A stretch of DNA of 64,000 nucleotides from Candidatus Nanopelagicales bacterium (GCA_017848795.1 JAFIHG010000001.1:62001-126000), one strand, 5' to 3'. Positions 48,196 to 56,478 are shown, counted from the first letter of the stretch. A program made the numbers and translations. Notes: generated by a model not told the origin, from the letters alone.

Positions 48196-49167
48196 TCAGC
48201 CCAGGTTCGTCAGACCCCGCGCGGTGAGGTCGAAGACGACCGCCTCCTCGCTGCCGCGACGCAGGCGCACCAGCCCGGTGTCGTCGAGCACCCCGACCCG
48301 CGCGGCCGCCAGGCCACGCTCGTGGAAGGCGGCGATGCACGCCGCAGCGGCAGGCTCGTCGGGCGCGGTGAGCAGGAACGCCAGGCAGGGGAAGCAGGAC
48401 AGCCAGTCGCCGAGCTCGACGCCGTCCGGCACCGGCAGCAGCTCGAGGTCCAGGCCGACCCCGAGCCGGCCCGGTTCGAGCAGCATCGCGAGCGAGCCGA
48501 CCGTGCCGGCCATGCTGACGTCCTTGGCGGCGAGCGCGTGGCCCTGCTCGGCGAGCCGGGCGAGCAGCCGGACGTCACCGGCGAGCCGGTCGCCCCGCTC
48601 GGCGAAGGACGGGAAGAACAGGAAGTCCTCGCGCATCCGGCCCTCGGTGCTGGCCGCGACTACGAGCGGCTGGCCCGCGGCGGCGTTGCGCATCGACAGC
48701 ACACGGCCGGCGCGACCCACGCCGAACGCGGAGACCGACGGCGCGGTCTCGCTCACCGTCAGGTGCCCGCCGACGATCGGTACGTCGTACCGCTCGGCCG
48801 CCCACCGCATGCCGCGCAGCGCCTCGCGGGCCACGTGCTCGGGGCCGACGACCGTGTCGACGATCGCGAGCGGGCGCGCCCCCATGGCGGCCAGGTCGTT
48901 GACGTTCGCGAGGACCGCGGACACCCCGGCGCCGTACGGGTCGGTCGCCACCAGTTCGGGCAGCATCGCCTCGCCGCACACCACCACGGAGCCGCCGTCC
49001 TCGCCCGGTACGACGGCGCCGTCGTCGCCAGGTCCGGCGTACCAGTCGGTGGCACCGAGCACCTGCGTCACCAGGCCGATGTCGGACTTGGCACGCACCG
49101 CGGGAAGCGCCTGCAGCCGCGCCGCGAGTGCCGCGAGCCCGGTCGTCGCGGCGCCCACCGTGCCCAC
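48196..49167 (-). CDS. sll0787-type AIR synthase-related protein (NitF-like)
   Basis: 323-residue PurM-fold ATP-binding protein. The N-terminal half has GDDGAVVPGEDG and AVLANVNDLAAMGARPLAIVD; the C-terminal half AKDVSMAGTVGSLAMLLEPG. PurM-fold enzymes activate a carbonyl oxygen with ATP so that nitrogen or another nucleophile can attack. In most Nit1C clusters it is on the same strand as its partners; here it is convergent with the GNAT and divergent from the plus operon. GTG start at 49167. Confidence 0.85.
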   Translation of the reverse strand: MGTVGAATTGLAALAARLQALPAVRAKSDIGLVTQVLGATDWYAGPGDDGAVVPGEDGGSVVVCGEAMLPELVATDPYGAGVSAVLANVNDLAAMGARPLAIVDTVVGPEHVAREALRGMRWAAERYDVPIVGGHLTVSETAPSVSAFGVGRAGRVLSMRNAAAGQPLVVAASTEGRMREDFLFFPSFAERGDRLAGDVRLLARLAEQGHALAAKDVSMAGTVGSLAMLLEPGRLGVGLDLELLPVPDGVELGDWLSCFPCLAFLLTAPDEPAAAACIAAFHERGLAAARVGVLDDTGLVRLRRGSEEAVVFDLTARGLTNLG

Positions 49168-49212
49168 CGTGACCTCCTGCCGCGGCTCTGCCCGCAGCCC
49201 TCTGCTGGCATA

Positions 49213-49223
49213 GGTTTCCTATC
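49213..49223. promoter_or_regulatory. TTTCCTATC motif touching a start codon
   Basis: GGTTTCCTATC ends right at the ATG of the plus operon and is embedded in a small palindrome (ATAGG TTT CCTAT). It lies 46 nt upstream of the AIR-synthase-like start. No ribosome-binding site is seen before the ATG. Confidence 0.55.
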
Positions 49224-50012
49224 ATGGTGAACGCCGCGGCCGGCCCGCCGAGCTTCCTCGCCGTCCCCGGACGGTCCACGAAACCGCGCGTCTGCGGCAT
49301 CACCCACGTGCTGGACAAGGGCCTGCCGGTCGCCGAGGCCGCGGGGCTGCTCGCCGTGAGCGGGCCGTACATCGACATCTGGAAGTTCGGCTGGGGCACC
49401 GCGTACCTCGACCCCGGCCTCACCGCCAAGCTCGCCCTGCTCGCCGAGCACGGCGTGCGAACCTGCCCGGGCGGCACGCTGCTGGAGATCGCCTGGCACC
49501 AGGGCGCGGCCGACCGGTTCCTGGACTGGGCAGGCGAGGTCGGGTTCCCGTGCGTGGAGGTGTCGAGCGGTGTCGTGACGATGACGCCGGACGAGGTGGC
49601 CTCGCTCGTCGCGCGGGCGGCGGACCGCTTCCAGGTACTGCGCGAGGTCGGCAGCAAGGACCCGGCCGCGCCGGTCACCGCGCAGGACTGGGCCGAGCAG
49701 GCCGCCGCCGCGGTCGCCGCGGGCGCGAGCTGGGTGGTGACCGAGGGACGCGAGAGCGGCACCGTGGGACTGTTCGACCCGGACGGCCGGGTGCGCGAGG
49801 AGGTCGTCGCCGCGGTCGTCGACGCGGTCGGGTACGAGCGGGTGGTCTTCGAGGCGCCGCGCAAGGACCAGCAGGCCTGGCTGTTGCGCCGGCACGGCCC
49901 GGAGGTGAGCCTCGGCAACGTGCTGCCCGCGGAGGTCCTCGCGCTGGAGGCGCTGCGGCTCGGGCTGCGGGCCGACACCTTCGACCCCTCCCGGCAGGCG
50001 GCGCACACATGA
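49224..50012 (+). CDS. Phosphosulfolactate synthase (ComA)-like protein
   Basis: 262-residue TIM-barrel protein of the ComA family: RVCGITHVLDKGLPVAEA, then YIDIWKFGWGTAYLDP and CPGGTLLEIAWHQG. True ComA adds sulfite to phosphoenolpyruvate on the way to coenzyme M. No other coenzyme M gene is present, so here it may catalyse a different addition to PEP or an enol acid. First gene of a six-gene operon; the next ATG overlaps its stop (ATGA). GTG at 49227 is an alternative start. Confidence 0.8.
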   Translation: MVNAAAGPPSFLAVPGRSTKPRVCGITHVLDKGLPVAEAAGLLAVSGPYIDIWKFGWGTAYLDPGLTAKLALLAEHGVRTCPGGTLLEIAWHQGAADRFLDWAGEVGFPCVEVSSGVVTMTPDEVASLVARAADRFQVLREVGSKDPAAPVTAQDWAEQAAAAVAAGASWVVTEGRESGTVGLFDPDGRVREEVVAAVVDAVGYERVVFEAPRKDQQAWLLRRHGPEVSLGNVLPAEVLALEALRLGLRADTFDPSRQAAHT

Positions 50013-50902
50013 CCCGGTACCCGGACCGCTATCGCGGCGTGTCGGTGACCGACGTCGACGTGCCGCTCGAGGAAGAACCGTTGCGGACGCTGCTGATGTC
50101 GCGTCAGGTGTACCGGCGTACCGACTACATGGTGCTGCGCAGGGACGGGGAGCACGCGCTCGTCGCGATCGGCCGCGCCGGCGACGAGACGCTGTTCTGC
50201 GACGTGACGTCGGTGGAGCTGCTCGCCGGGCCGGAGGAGACCGCGTACCTCGTCCGGCCCGAGCTGGACACCGCGATCCCCAGCCAGCTCATGCGGGCCG
50301 CCTCGGAGGTCCCGGACGCACGCTGCGTGATCGTCGAGGGGCGCCACCAGCACGTCAGTTTTGCGCTCGACCCCACCCCGCTGCGGGTCCGTGTACTGGA
50401 CATCGCACCGCCGTACCCGGCCAAGCTCGTCGATCAGGTGGAGCGGGTGCTCGACACCGCGCAGGACCTGCCTGACCTGCTGCCCGTACCCGAGGTCGTG
50501 GAGCTCACCGGCCTGCTGCCCGCCGAACGCGCCGAGCACTACCTGTTCCAGTGCCGCGGCGGTGGGATCGAGGTCGAGGGCGCGACGAGCGACTACCTCG
50601 ACGAGGTGCCGGCACCACGCGACTGGGTGATGCTCGGCTGCGAGCGCTCCCGGCAGATTCACGAGCACTTCTACGGCGCGCTGCCGGACCACGAGATGAC
50701 CCAGGTCGACACCTGCCCGCGGGCGATGGCCCGTCGGATGTCCGTACCGCCCGGCGAGGCGCTGCTGACCAAGTGCTGCCTGCTCGAGTTCGAAGTGCAG
50801 CGCGAAGGCGCGCTCGTCGTTGTGCCGTTCGGGGCCAGCTACGAGCAGCTGCGCGAGGGGCTGCGGCTGCTGCCGCGCGCCGCCGGGCGGGAACCGGGAT
50901 GA
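50009..50902 (+). CDS. Conserved-looking protein of unknown function
   Basis: 297-residue soluble protein between ComA-like and lyase genes, joined to both by 4-nt ATGA overlaps. It begins RYPDRYRGVSVTDVDVPLEE; the middle has DIAPPYPAKLVDQVERVLDT and LFQCRGGGIEVEGATSDYL. A Cys-rich stretch MLGCERSRQIHEHFYG, VDTCPRAM, LLTKCCLLE could bind metal. No family was recognised with confidence. Confidence 0.8.
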   Translation: MTRYPDRYRGVSVTDVDVPLEEEPLRTLLMSRQVYRRTDYMVLRRDGEHALVAIGRAGDETLFCDVTSVELLAGPEETAYLVRPELDTAIPSQLMRAASEVPDARCVIVEGRHQHVSFALDPTPLRVRVLDIAPPYPAKLVDQVERVLDTAQDLPDLLPVPEVVELTGLLPAERAEHYLFQCRGGGIEVEGATSDYLDEVPAPRDWVMLGCERSRQIHEHFYGALPDHEMTQVDTCPRAMARRMSVPPGEALLTKCCLLEFEVQREGALVVVPFGASYEQLREGLRLLPRAAGREPG

Positions 50903-52095
50903 GCGTGCGGATCGCCGACTCGGTGATGTACGGCCATCTGTGGGGCACCACCGCGGCGCGGGCCGTCTTCGAGGAGCGGGCGCGCGTGCAGCGTTGGCTC
51001 GACGTCCTCGCCGCGCTCGCCCGCGCCCAGGCCGCCGCCGGCCTGATTCCGGCCGACGCAGCCGAGACGATCACGCGCGAGGCGCGCGTCGAACGGCTCG
51101 ATCTCGACTACGTCGCCGAGCAGACCCGCGCGACCGGCCACTCGACGCTGGGATTGATCCGGGGCGTCGGGAAGCTGCTGGACCCCGCCGTGCACCGCCA
51201 CTTCTACCGCGCCGCGACCGTGCAGGACGTGACCGACACCTGGACGGCGCTCGCGCTGCGCGACGTCGGCGGTCAGGTGTGGGCCGACCTGTGGGCGCTC
51301 GAGGACGGGCTGCTCACCCTCGCGGCCCGCTACCGCGACACCCCGATGGCGGGGCGTACGCACGGCCAGCCCGGCGAGCCGATCACGTTCGGCTGGAAGG
51401 TCGCGTCCTGGGCGGACGAGGTGCGTCGCCACCTCGACCGGCTGCAGGCGGCCGCACCGCGCTGGCTCGTCGGTCAGCTCGGCGGCGGGGTCGGGACGCT
51501 CGCCGCCATGGGGCCGCAGGGGCTCGAGGTACGCCGGCGGTTCTGCGCCGAGCTGGGCCTGGCCGAACCCGTGACCTCATGGCTGACCGCGCGCGACCGG
51601 GTCGCGGAGGTCGGGACGCTGTTCGCCATGATCACCGGCACGCTGGCGCGGATCGGAGACGAGGTGTACGAGCTGCAGCGCGCCGAGATCGGCGAGCTGC
51701 GCGAGCCGCGCAGCGCCGAGGGGGTCGGCAGCATCACCATGCCGCACAAACGCAATCCGGAACGCAGCGAGCACCTCGACACCCTCGCGCGGCTGGTGCG
51801 CGCGAACGCCGCCGTGCTGCTCGAAGGGATGACCGGGGTGCACGAACGGGACGGGCGCAGCTGGAAGGCGGAGTGGGTGGCCCTGCCCGAGGTGTGCTTG
51901 CTCACTGCCACCGCCGCCGCCATGGCCCGCGAACTGATCGCGGGACTCGAGGTCGACACCGGCCGGATGCGCCAGAACCTCGAGCGGGCGAGCGACCTCG
52001 GCACCGACACCGGCAGCGCCGCCGCCATGGTGGACGCGGTCGTCGCGGCGGGCCGTACCGCCCGGTCCGGGCAGGGACCGCGATGGCCGTCCTGA
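50899..52095 (+). CDS. Adenylosuccinate lyase-like enzyme (fumarase/aspartase superfamily)
   Basis: 398-residue superfamily lyase most like PurB or 3-carboxymuconate cycloisomerase. The signature loop is GSITMPHKRNPERSE (about residue 279) and an active-site GRTHGQPGEPITFG is near residue 152. Superfamily enzymes remove fumarate or another acid by beta-elimination. It is not the housekeeping purB context: it sits in an operon with an argininosuccinate lyase-like gene. ATG at 50899 from the 4-nt overlap. Confidence 0.85.
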   Translation: MSVRIADSVMYGHLWGTTAARAVFEERARVQRWLDVLAALARAQAAAGLIPADAAETITREARVERLDLDYVAEQTRATGHSTLGLIRGVGKLLDPAVHRHFYRAATVQDVTDTWTALALRDVGGQVWADLWALEDGLLTLAARYRDTPMAGRTHGQPGEPITFGWKVASWADEVRRHLDRLQAAAPRWLVGQLGGGVGTLAAMGPQGLEVRRRFCAELGLAEPVTSWLTARDRVAEVGTLFAMITGTLARIGDEVYELQRAEIGELREPRSAEGVGSITMPHKRNPERSEHLDTLARLVRANAAVLLEGMTGVHERDGRSWKAEWVALPEVCLLTATAAAMARELIAGLEVDTGRMRQNLERASDLGTDTGSAAAMVDAVVAAGRTARSGQGPRWPS

Positions 52096-53060
52096 CCCTG
52101 GCGCGGCTCGGGCTGGGGGTGCTGCCCACCCCGCTGCGAGCGGCGCCCGCGCTGGCAGCGCGGCTCGGGCTGACCGGGGCGCTGCTGGTGAAGCGTGACG
52201 ACCTGACCGGGTTCGCCTTCGGCGGCAACAAGGTCCGCCAGCTCGAGCTGCTGCTCGGCGCGGCGCGCCAGCAGGACGCCGATGTCCTGGTCACCGGCGG
52301 CGGCATCGGCTCGAACTTCGTCGCCGCGGCGGCGGCCGGCGCCGTCCACCTCGGGGTGCGCAACGTCGCCGTGCTGGCCGGTCCGCCCCGCCCGCGTACC
52401 GCGCACCCCAACCTCGCCGCCGCGCTCGCGTTCGGTGCCGAGCCGGTCTGGACCGGCGAGGACGACCGCTCCTCGGTCGACCGGGTCCAGCAGCAGGTCA
52501 CCGCCGAGCTGCGCGCGGGCGGGAGCCGGCCGTACCTGGTGCCGCGCGGCGGGGCGACGGCCACCGGGTCGCTGGGATACCGGCTGGCGGTGGACGAGCT
52601 GTGTGCCCAGCTGCCGGCCGGCACCGCCCCCACGGTGGTGGTCGCGACCGGGTCCGGCGGCACGCTGGCCGGCCTGGTCGCCGGGCTCGTCGCCCAAGGC
52701 CGCCCGTTCCCCGTCGTCGGGGTCTCGGTGAGCCGACCGGTCGCGCAGGTACGCGAACGGGTGCTGGCGCTCGCCCGCGAGGTCGCCGAGGCACGTGGCG
52801 AGCCGCCCGCCGGCGAAGGGGACGTCCGGCTCGTCGACGGCCGCGGCCCCGGGCACGGGCTCGCCTCTGCGGAGGGGCGGCGTGCTGCGCGCGCTGCGCT
52901 CGTGGCCGAAGGGTTGCTGCTCGACCCCGTCTACACCGCCAAGGCGCTCGCGGCGCTGCCCGAGGTGGTGGGCGCGGACCCGGCCGTGTTCTGGCACACC
53001 GGCGGCGTCCTCGACGCCGTCGCCGAACAGCTGACCGCCGATGCGCAGGAGACGACATGA
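52083..53060 (+). CDS. PLP-dependent D-cysteine desulfhydrase/ACC deaminase-like enzyme
   Basis: 325-residue fold-type II PLP enzyme. The PLP lysine is in FAFGGNKVRQLELLLG near residue 42; GGGIGSNFVAAAAAGA binds substrate and VVATGSGGTLAGLVAG the phosphate. Family reactions release ammonia plus a keto acid from D-cysteine, ACC or similar beta-substituted amino acids. Its ATG is inside the previous gene (13-nt overlap) and its stop overlaps the next start. Confidence 0.87.
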   Translation: MAVLTLARLGLGVLPTPLRAAPALAARLGLTGALLVKRDDLTGFAFGGNKVRQLELLLGAARQQDADVLVTGGGIGSNFVAAAAAGAVHLGVRNVAVLAGPPRPRTAHPNLAAALAFGAEPVWTGEDDRSSVDRVQQQVTAELRAGGSRPYLVPRGGATATGSLGYRLAVDELCAQLPAGTAPTVVVATGSGGTLAGLVAGLVAQGRPFPVVGVSVSRPVAQVRERVLALAREVAEARGEPPAGEGDVRLVDGRGPGHGLASAEGRRAARAALVAEGLLLDPVYTAKALAALPEVVGADPAVFWHTGGVLDAVAEQLTADAQETT

Positions 53061-54553
53061 CCGGACACCGGCTCGGGCCGCCGCTGGAGGGCCCGGCCCC
53101 CGAACTGATCGAGTCCGGGTTCGCGCTGGAGAACGCGGACGCGCCGATCCTGCACGCCGGCCTGAACCTCGCCGACCTGGCGCACGTACGCGATCTGCGC
53201 GAGCGGGGCGTCATCCCCGCCGGTGCCGCGGCCCGGCTGGTCGAGGTGCTGCTGGAGGCGGTCGACACGCCGGCGGCGGACTTCCCGTACGACCCGTCGT
53301 ACGGCGAGCCGTACAACAGCCGGGAACGGCACTTCGTCTCGCGCATCGGCGACGATGCCGGCTGGCTGCACGCCGGGCGACCGCGGCGCGAGGCGGTACG
53401 GATCGCGCTGCGACTGCACCTGCGCCGCCAGATCCTCGAGCTGGTCGACGCGGCCGCGGCGTGCGCCGACACCGTCGCCGAGCGGGCCTACGAGAACAGC
53501 CGGACCTGGATGCCGGACCAGACCTACCTGCAGCACGCCCAGCCCTCGACGTTCGGGCACTACCTGCTGTCCTTCGCCTACCCGTTGCTTCGCGAGGGGA
53601 ACCGGCTGCTCGACGCGTTCGCCTGGACCAACACGAGTCCGGCCGGTGCCGGCTGCGTCAACGGCAGCCGGCTGCTCGGCGACCGGGGGCGCGTGGCCGA
53701 CCTGCTCGGCTTCTCCGGTGTCATCGAGCACACCCGGGACGCGATGTGGCAGACCGACGGCCTGGTCGACCTGCTGGGGTCGGCGACCGGCCTGGTCGGG
53801 GCGCAGAGCAAGCTCGCCGAGGACCTGGAGATCTGGGCGAGCAACGAGTTCGACTACGTCACGATCGCCGACGGGTTCAGCCGCGCCAGCGTGCTGATGC
53901 CGCAGAAGCGCAACCCGTACTCGCTGTCGATCGTGCGCGGCGCCTCCGGGACGCTGATCGGGCGGCTCACCGGGTTCCTCGCCGTGGTCAAGAGCCCGTC
54001 CGCGCGCAGCGACAACCTGATCTACGCGTACGGCGAAGTACCGCGCGCGCTGGACCTGTCGATCCGCACCACCCGGCTCACCGCCGGCGTCGTGCGCACC
54101 CTCGAGGTGAACGCCGAACGGATGTGGCAGGCGCTCGAGTCCGGGTTCTCCCAGGCGACCGACCTGTCCGAGTACGTCATGCAGACCTGCGGGGTCGACT
54201 ACCGCACGGCGTACCAGGTGGTCGGCAACGCCGTGCGCAGCGCGAGCCGCGCCGGGCTGCGCGGGCTGGACCTGGACGGCGCGATGCTCGACGAGGCGGC
54301 GGTGGCGTACCGCGGCGAGCCGCTCGGGCTCACCGGGCGGGACCTTTCCGACGTGCTCGATCCCCGGCTGATCGTGGCGACCCGTACCGCGCCGGGCGGC
54401 GCGGCACCGGAGGTCGTGGAAGGGATGGCGCGGGACTGTCGCGCCGCCGCCCGCCGCCTCGCCGAGGCGGCAGAGCGCGAGTGCACCGCGTTGACGGCCG
54501 CGGAGGACGCGCTCGTCGGGTGGGCGCGCGGGACGAAGGAACAGGAGGCATGA
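53057..54553 (+). CDS. Argininosuccinate lyase-like enzyme
   Basis: 498-residue fumarase-superfamily lyase most like ArgH. Signature loop RASVLMPQKRNPYSLS, early NSRERHF segment and THAQPST-like YLQHAQPSTFGHYLLS are present. No argG or other arginine gene is near, so arginine synthesis is unlikely. With the PurB-like enzyme it implies two elimination steps in one pathway, perhaps on an amidino- or ureido-succinate-like intermediate (inference). Confidence 0.87.
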   Translation: MTGHRLGPPLEGPAPELIESGFALENADAPILHAGLNLADLAHVRDLRERGVIPAGAAARLVEVLLEAVDTPAADFPYDPSYGEPYNSRERHFVSRIGDDAGWLHAGRPRREAVRIALRLHLRRQILELVDAAAACADTVAERAYENSRTWMPDQTYLQHAQPSTFGHYLLSFAYPLLREGNRLLDAFAWTNTSPAGAGCVNGSRLLGDRGRVADLLGFSGVIEHTRDAMWQTDGLVDLLGSATGLVGAQSKLAEDLEIWASNEFDYVTIADGFSRASVLMPQKRNPYSLSIVRGASGTLIGRLTGFLAVVKSPSARSDNLIYAYGEVPRALDLSIRTTRLTAGVVRTLEVNAERMWQALESGFSQATDLSEYVMQTCGVDYRTAYQVVGNAVRSASRAGLRGLDLDGAMLDEAAVAYRGEPLGLTGRDLSDVLDPRLIVATRTAPGGAAPEVVEGMARDCRAAARRLAEAAERECTALTAAEDALVGWARGTKEQEA

Positions 54554-54554
54554 C

Positions 54555-55961
54555 ATGAGCGAGCGGACCATCGAGCTGCCGGACGAGATCGGGGTGGTGA
54601 ACATCGGGCTGCCGCTGTTCGCCGACGCGGTACGCGACCAGGGCCGGCCGGTGACCCAGGTGGAGTGGCAGATCCCGGGCGGCGGTGACCCGGACGTCGT
54701 CGCCGCGCTGCGCCGGCTGTTCGGACCGCGCACCGAGGCCATCGACGCGGCGAACGCCGAGGTGCTGCACCGGCTCGACACCGGCGTGGCCGTCCTCACC
54801 GGCATCGCCACCGCGGCGGACGTGCTGCCCGTACCGGGACGCACGCTGCTGCACTCCGGCCCGGCGCTCGACATCGCGGACGCCTGCGACCCGCTGCGCC
54901 GCTCCATGCGTGCCACCGTGCTCGCCGAGGGCTGGGCCGGAGACGCGGCCGAGGCCGACCGGATGCTCGCGTCCGGCGAAGTGAGTCTCGCACCGGCCAA
55001 CGAGGCGGGCGCGGTCGTCCCGATGGCGGCGATCATCGGGCCGTCCACGCCGGTCTGGGTGGTGGAGGTCGAGGCGGGCGGCACCGTCGCGTACGCCCCG
55101 CTCGGCCAGGGCTCGGGCGAGGTGGCCTGGTTCGGCCAGGACAGCCCTGCGGCCGTCGCGCGGCTGGTGCTGCTGCGCGAGGCGGTCGCCCCGCTGCTCG
55201 CGCACGCGCTCCCGCTCGTCGATCCGGTCGACGTCTTCTCGTTCGCCGCCCAGGCGGTCGCGATGGGCGACGACGTGCACGTGCGTACGCAAGCGTCAAC
55301 GAACCTGCTGCTGCGCCACCTGCTGCCGGGGCTCGTCGACTCCAGCGACGCCCGCCGGGTCGAGGTGGCGCGGTTCCTGTCGGCGAACTACCTGCTGTTC
55401 CTCACCCTCGCGATGGCCGGGGCGCGCGCCCTCACGGCGTGGGCGGGGCAGGTCGAGGGTTCCTCGATGGTGACGACGATGGCACGCAACGGCACGACGT
55501 ACGGAATCCGGCTGGCCGGGGACGACACCTGGTTCCGCGCGCCCGCACCCCCCGTCGAGAACGCGCTCTACCACCCGGGCAAGGGTCCGCAGGACGGCGC
55601 GCCGGACATCGGGGACAGCGCCGTGCTCGAGCTCGTCGGCCTCGGCGGCGCGGCCGCCGCCGGCTCGCCCTCCGTGGGCCAGCTGGTCGGCGGGCTCGGC
55701 GCCGCCGTCGACCTCACCCGCGACCTCGGCACCGTCTGCGTCGGGCGCTCCAGCCGGATCACCCTGCCCACGCTCGGCGGCGAGGGGACCCCGCTCGGAC
55801 TCGACGTGCGGAAGGTCGTGGAACGCTCGATAACCCCTCGCGTCACAACGGGAATCCTGCACAACCGCGACGGCAGCGGCCAGATCGGCGCCGGCGTCGC
55901 CACCGCCCCGATCGAGTGCTTCCGCGACGCCCTGCTCGCCCTCGACCAACGGCTGGCATAG
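54555..55961 (+). CDS. DUF1116 protein (YlbE/AllG-like)
   Basis: 468-residue DUF1116 family protein: VVNIGLPLFADAVRDQG, then NEAGAVVPMAAIIGPSTPVW, VHVRTQASTNLLLRHLLPGL and GDDTWFRAPAPPVENALYHPG. The E. coli homologue YlbE/AllG is a component of the oxamate carbamoyltransferase along with FdrA. Here fdrA lies 9.5 kb away on the other strand. A third subunit (DUF2877, YlbF/AllH) was not found. AGGAGG lies 6 nt before the ATG. Last gene of the operon. Confidence 0.87.
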   Translation: MSERTIELPDEIGVVNIGLPLFADAVRDQGRPVTQVEWQIPGGGDPDVVAALRRLFGPRTEAIDAANAEVLHRLDTGVAVLTGIATAADVLPVPGRTLLHSGPALDIADACDPLRRSMRATVLAEGWAGDAAEADRMLASGEVSLAPANEAGAVVPMAAIIGPSTPVWVVEVEAGGTVAYAPLGQGSGEVAWFGQDSPAAVARLVLLREAVAPLLAHALPLVDPVDVFSFAAQAVAMGDDVHVRTQASTNLLLRHLLPGLVDSSDARRVEVARFLSANYLLFLTLAMAGARALTAWAGQVEGSSMVTTMARNGTTYGIRLAGDDTWFRAPAPPVENALYHPGKGPQDGAPDIGDSAVLELVGLGGAAAAGSPSVGQLVGGLGAAVDLTRDLGTVCVGRSSRITLPTLGGEGTPLGLDVRKVVERSITPRVTTGILHNRDGSGQIGAGVATAPIECFRDALLALDQRLA

Positions 55962-55998
55962 CAAGAAGCCAGCCCCGCGGCGCGTGCGTCAGCACACT

Positions 55999-56134
55999 GG
56001 TCGAGCGCAGTCGAGACCCTGCTGAGGGTGGTCTGCTCCGAGAGAGCTGACGCAACCAACCGTTGGTCGAGCGTAGTCGAGACCATGATCACCGACGTGG
56101 TCTCGACTACGTTCGACCACCGAGTACTCGCCCG
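55999..56134. repeat. Dispersed repeat, copy with extra arm
   Basis: GGTCGAGCGCAGTCGAGACC at 55999-56018 and GGTCGAGCGTAGTCGAGACC at 56065-56084 face GGTCTCGACTACGTTCGACC at 56099-56118. The 56044-56134 part matches the element at 33068-33155. It follows the DUF1116 gene and can form a large hairpin, so it may end that operon. Confidence 0.8.
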
Positions 56135-56163
56135 GTCTTTCCCGCGCCGAGGGCGCGCCATGG

Positions 56164-56478
56164 GTGAAGCCCGGCGGATTCCTGCCGTTCGCCAACCAGG
56201 ATCTACTCGGCAGCGATCCCGTGGACTGCCCGCTCACCGAGCGGGTGGAAGTCGGCAACCTCGCCATGCACGCCGGAATGGCAGCACGACGCCGCCGCTA
56301 CAATCCGGGCGTCGTCACCGCAGCGTCGCTCATGGGCCCGCACGCACTCGCGTCCGCGCTGTGGTTGAGACGCTCGAACCGGGTGACGCGTCCCGGGCTC
56401 GCCGCGGCGGCCGTCATGGGCGCGGCCTTCGGCACCTTGCCGCTGTTCATGAAGTTGCGGATGCGGCGTACGGCCTGA
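56164..56478 (+). CDS. Small putative membrane protein
   Basis: 104-residue frame with two hydrophobic stretches (VVTAASLMGPHALASALW and GLAAAAVMGAAFGTLPLF) near the C-terminus and a basic end. The C-terminal part recalls HXXEE-type membrane proteins, but the N-terminal region with the HxxEE motif is absent. Start is uncertain (GTG 56164). It could be a remnant. Confidence 0.4.
   Translation: MKPGGFLPFANQDLLGSDPVDCPLTERVEVGNLAMHAGMAARRRRYNPGVVTAASLMGPHALASALWLRRSNRVTRPGLAAAAVMGAAFGTLPLFMKLRMRRTA

Noticed and set aside
53057-54553. Assignment as the housekeeping argininosuccinate lyase (argH)
   Set aside because: No arg genes are nearby and the operon partners point to another pathway; kept as argininosuccinate lyase-like without a symbol.
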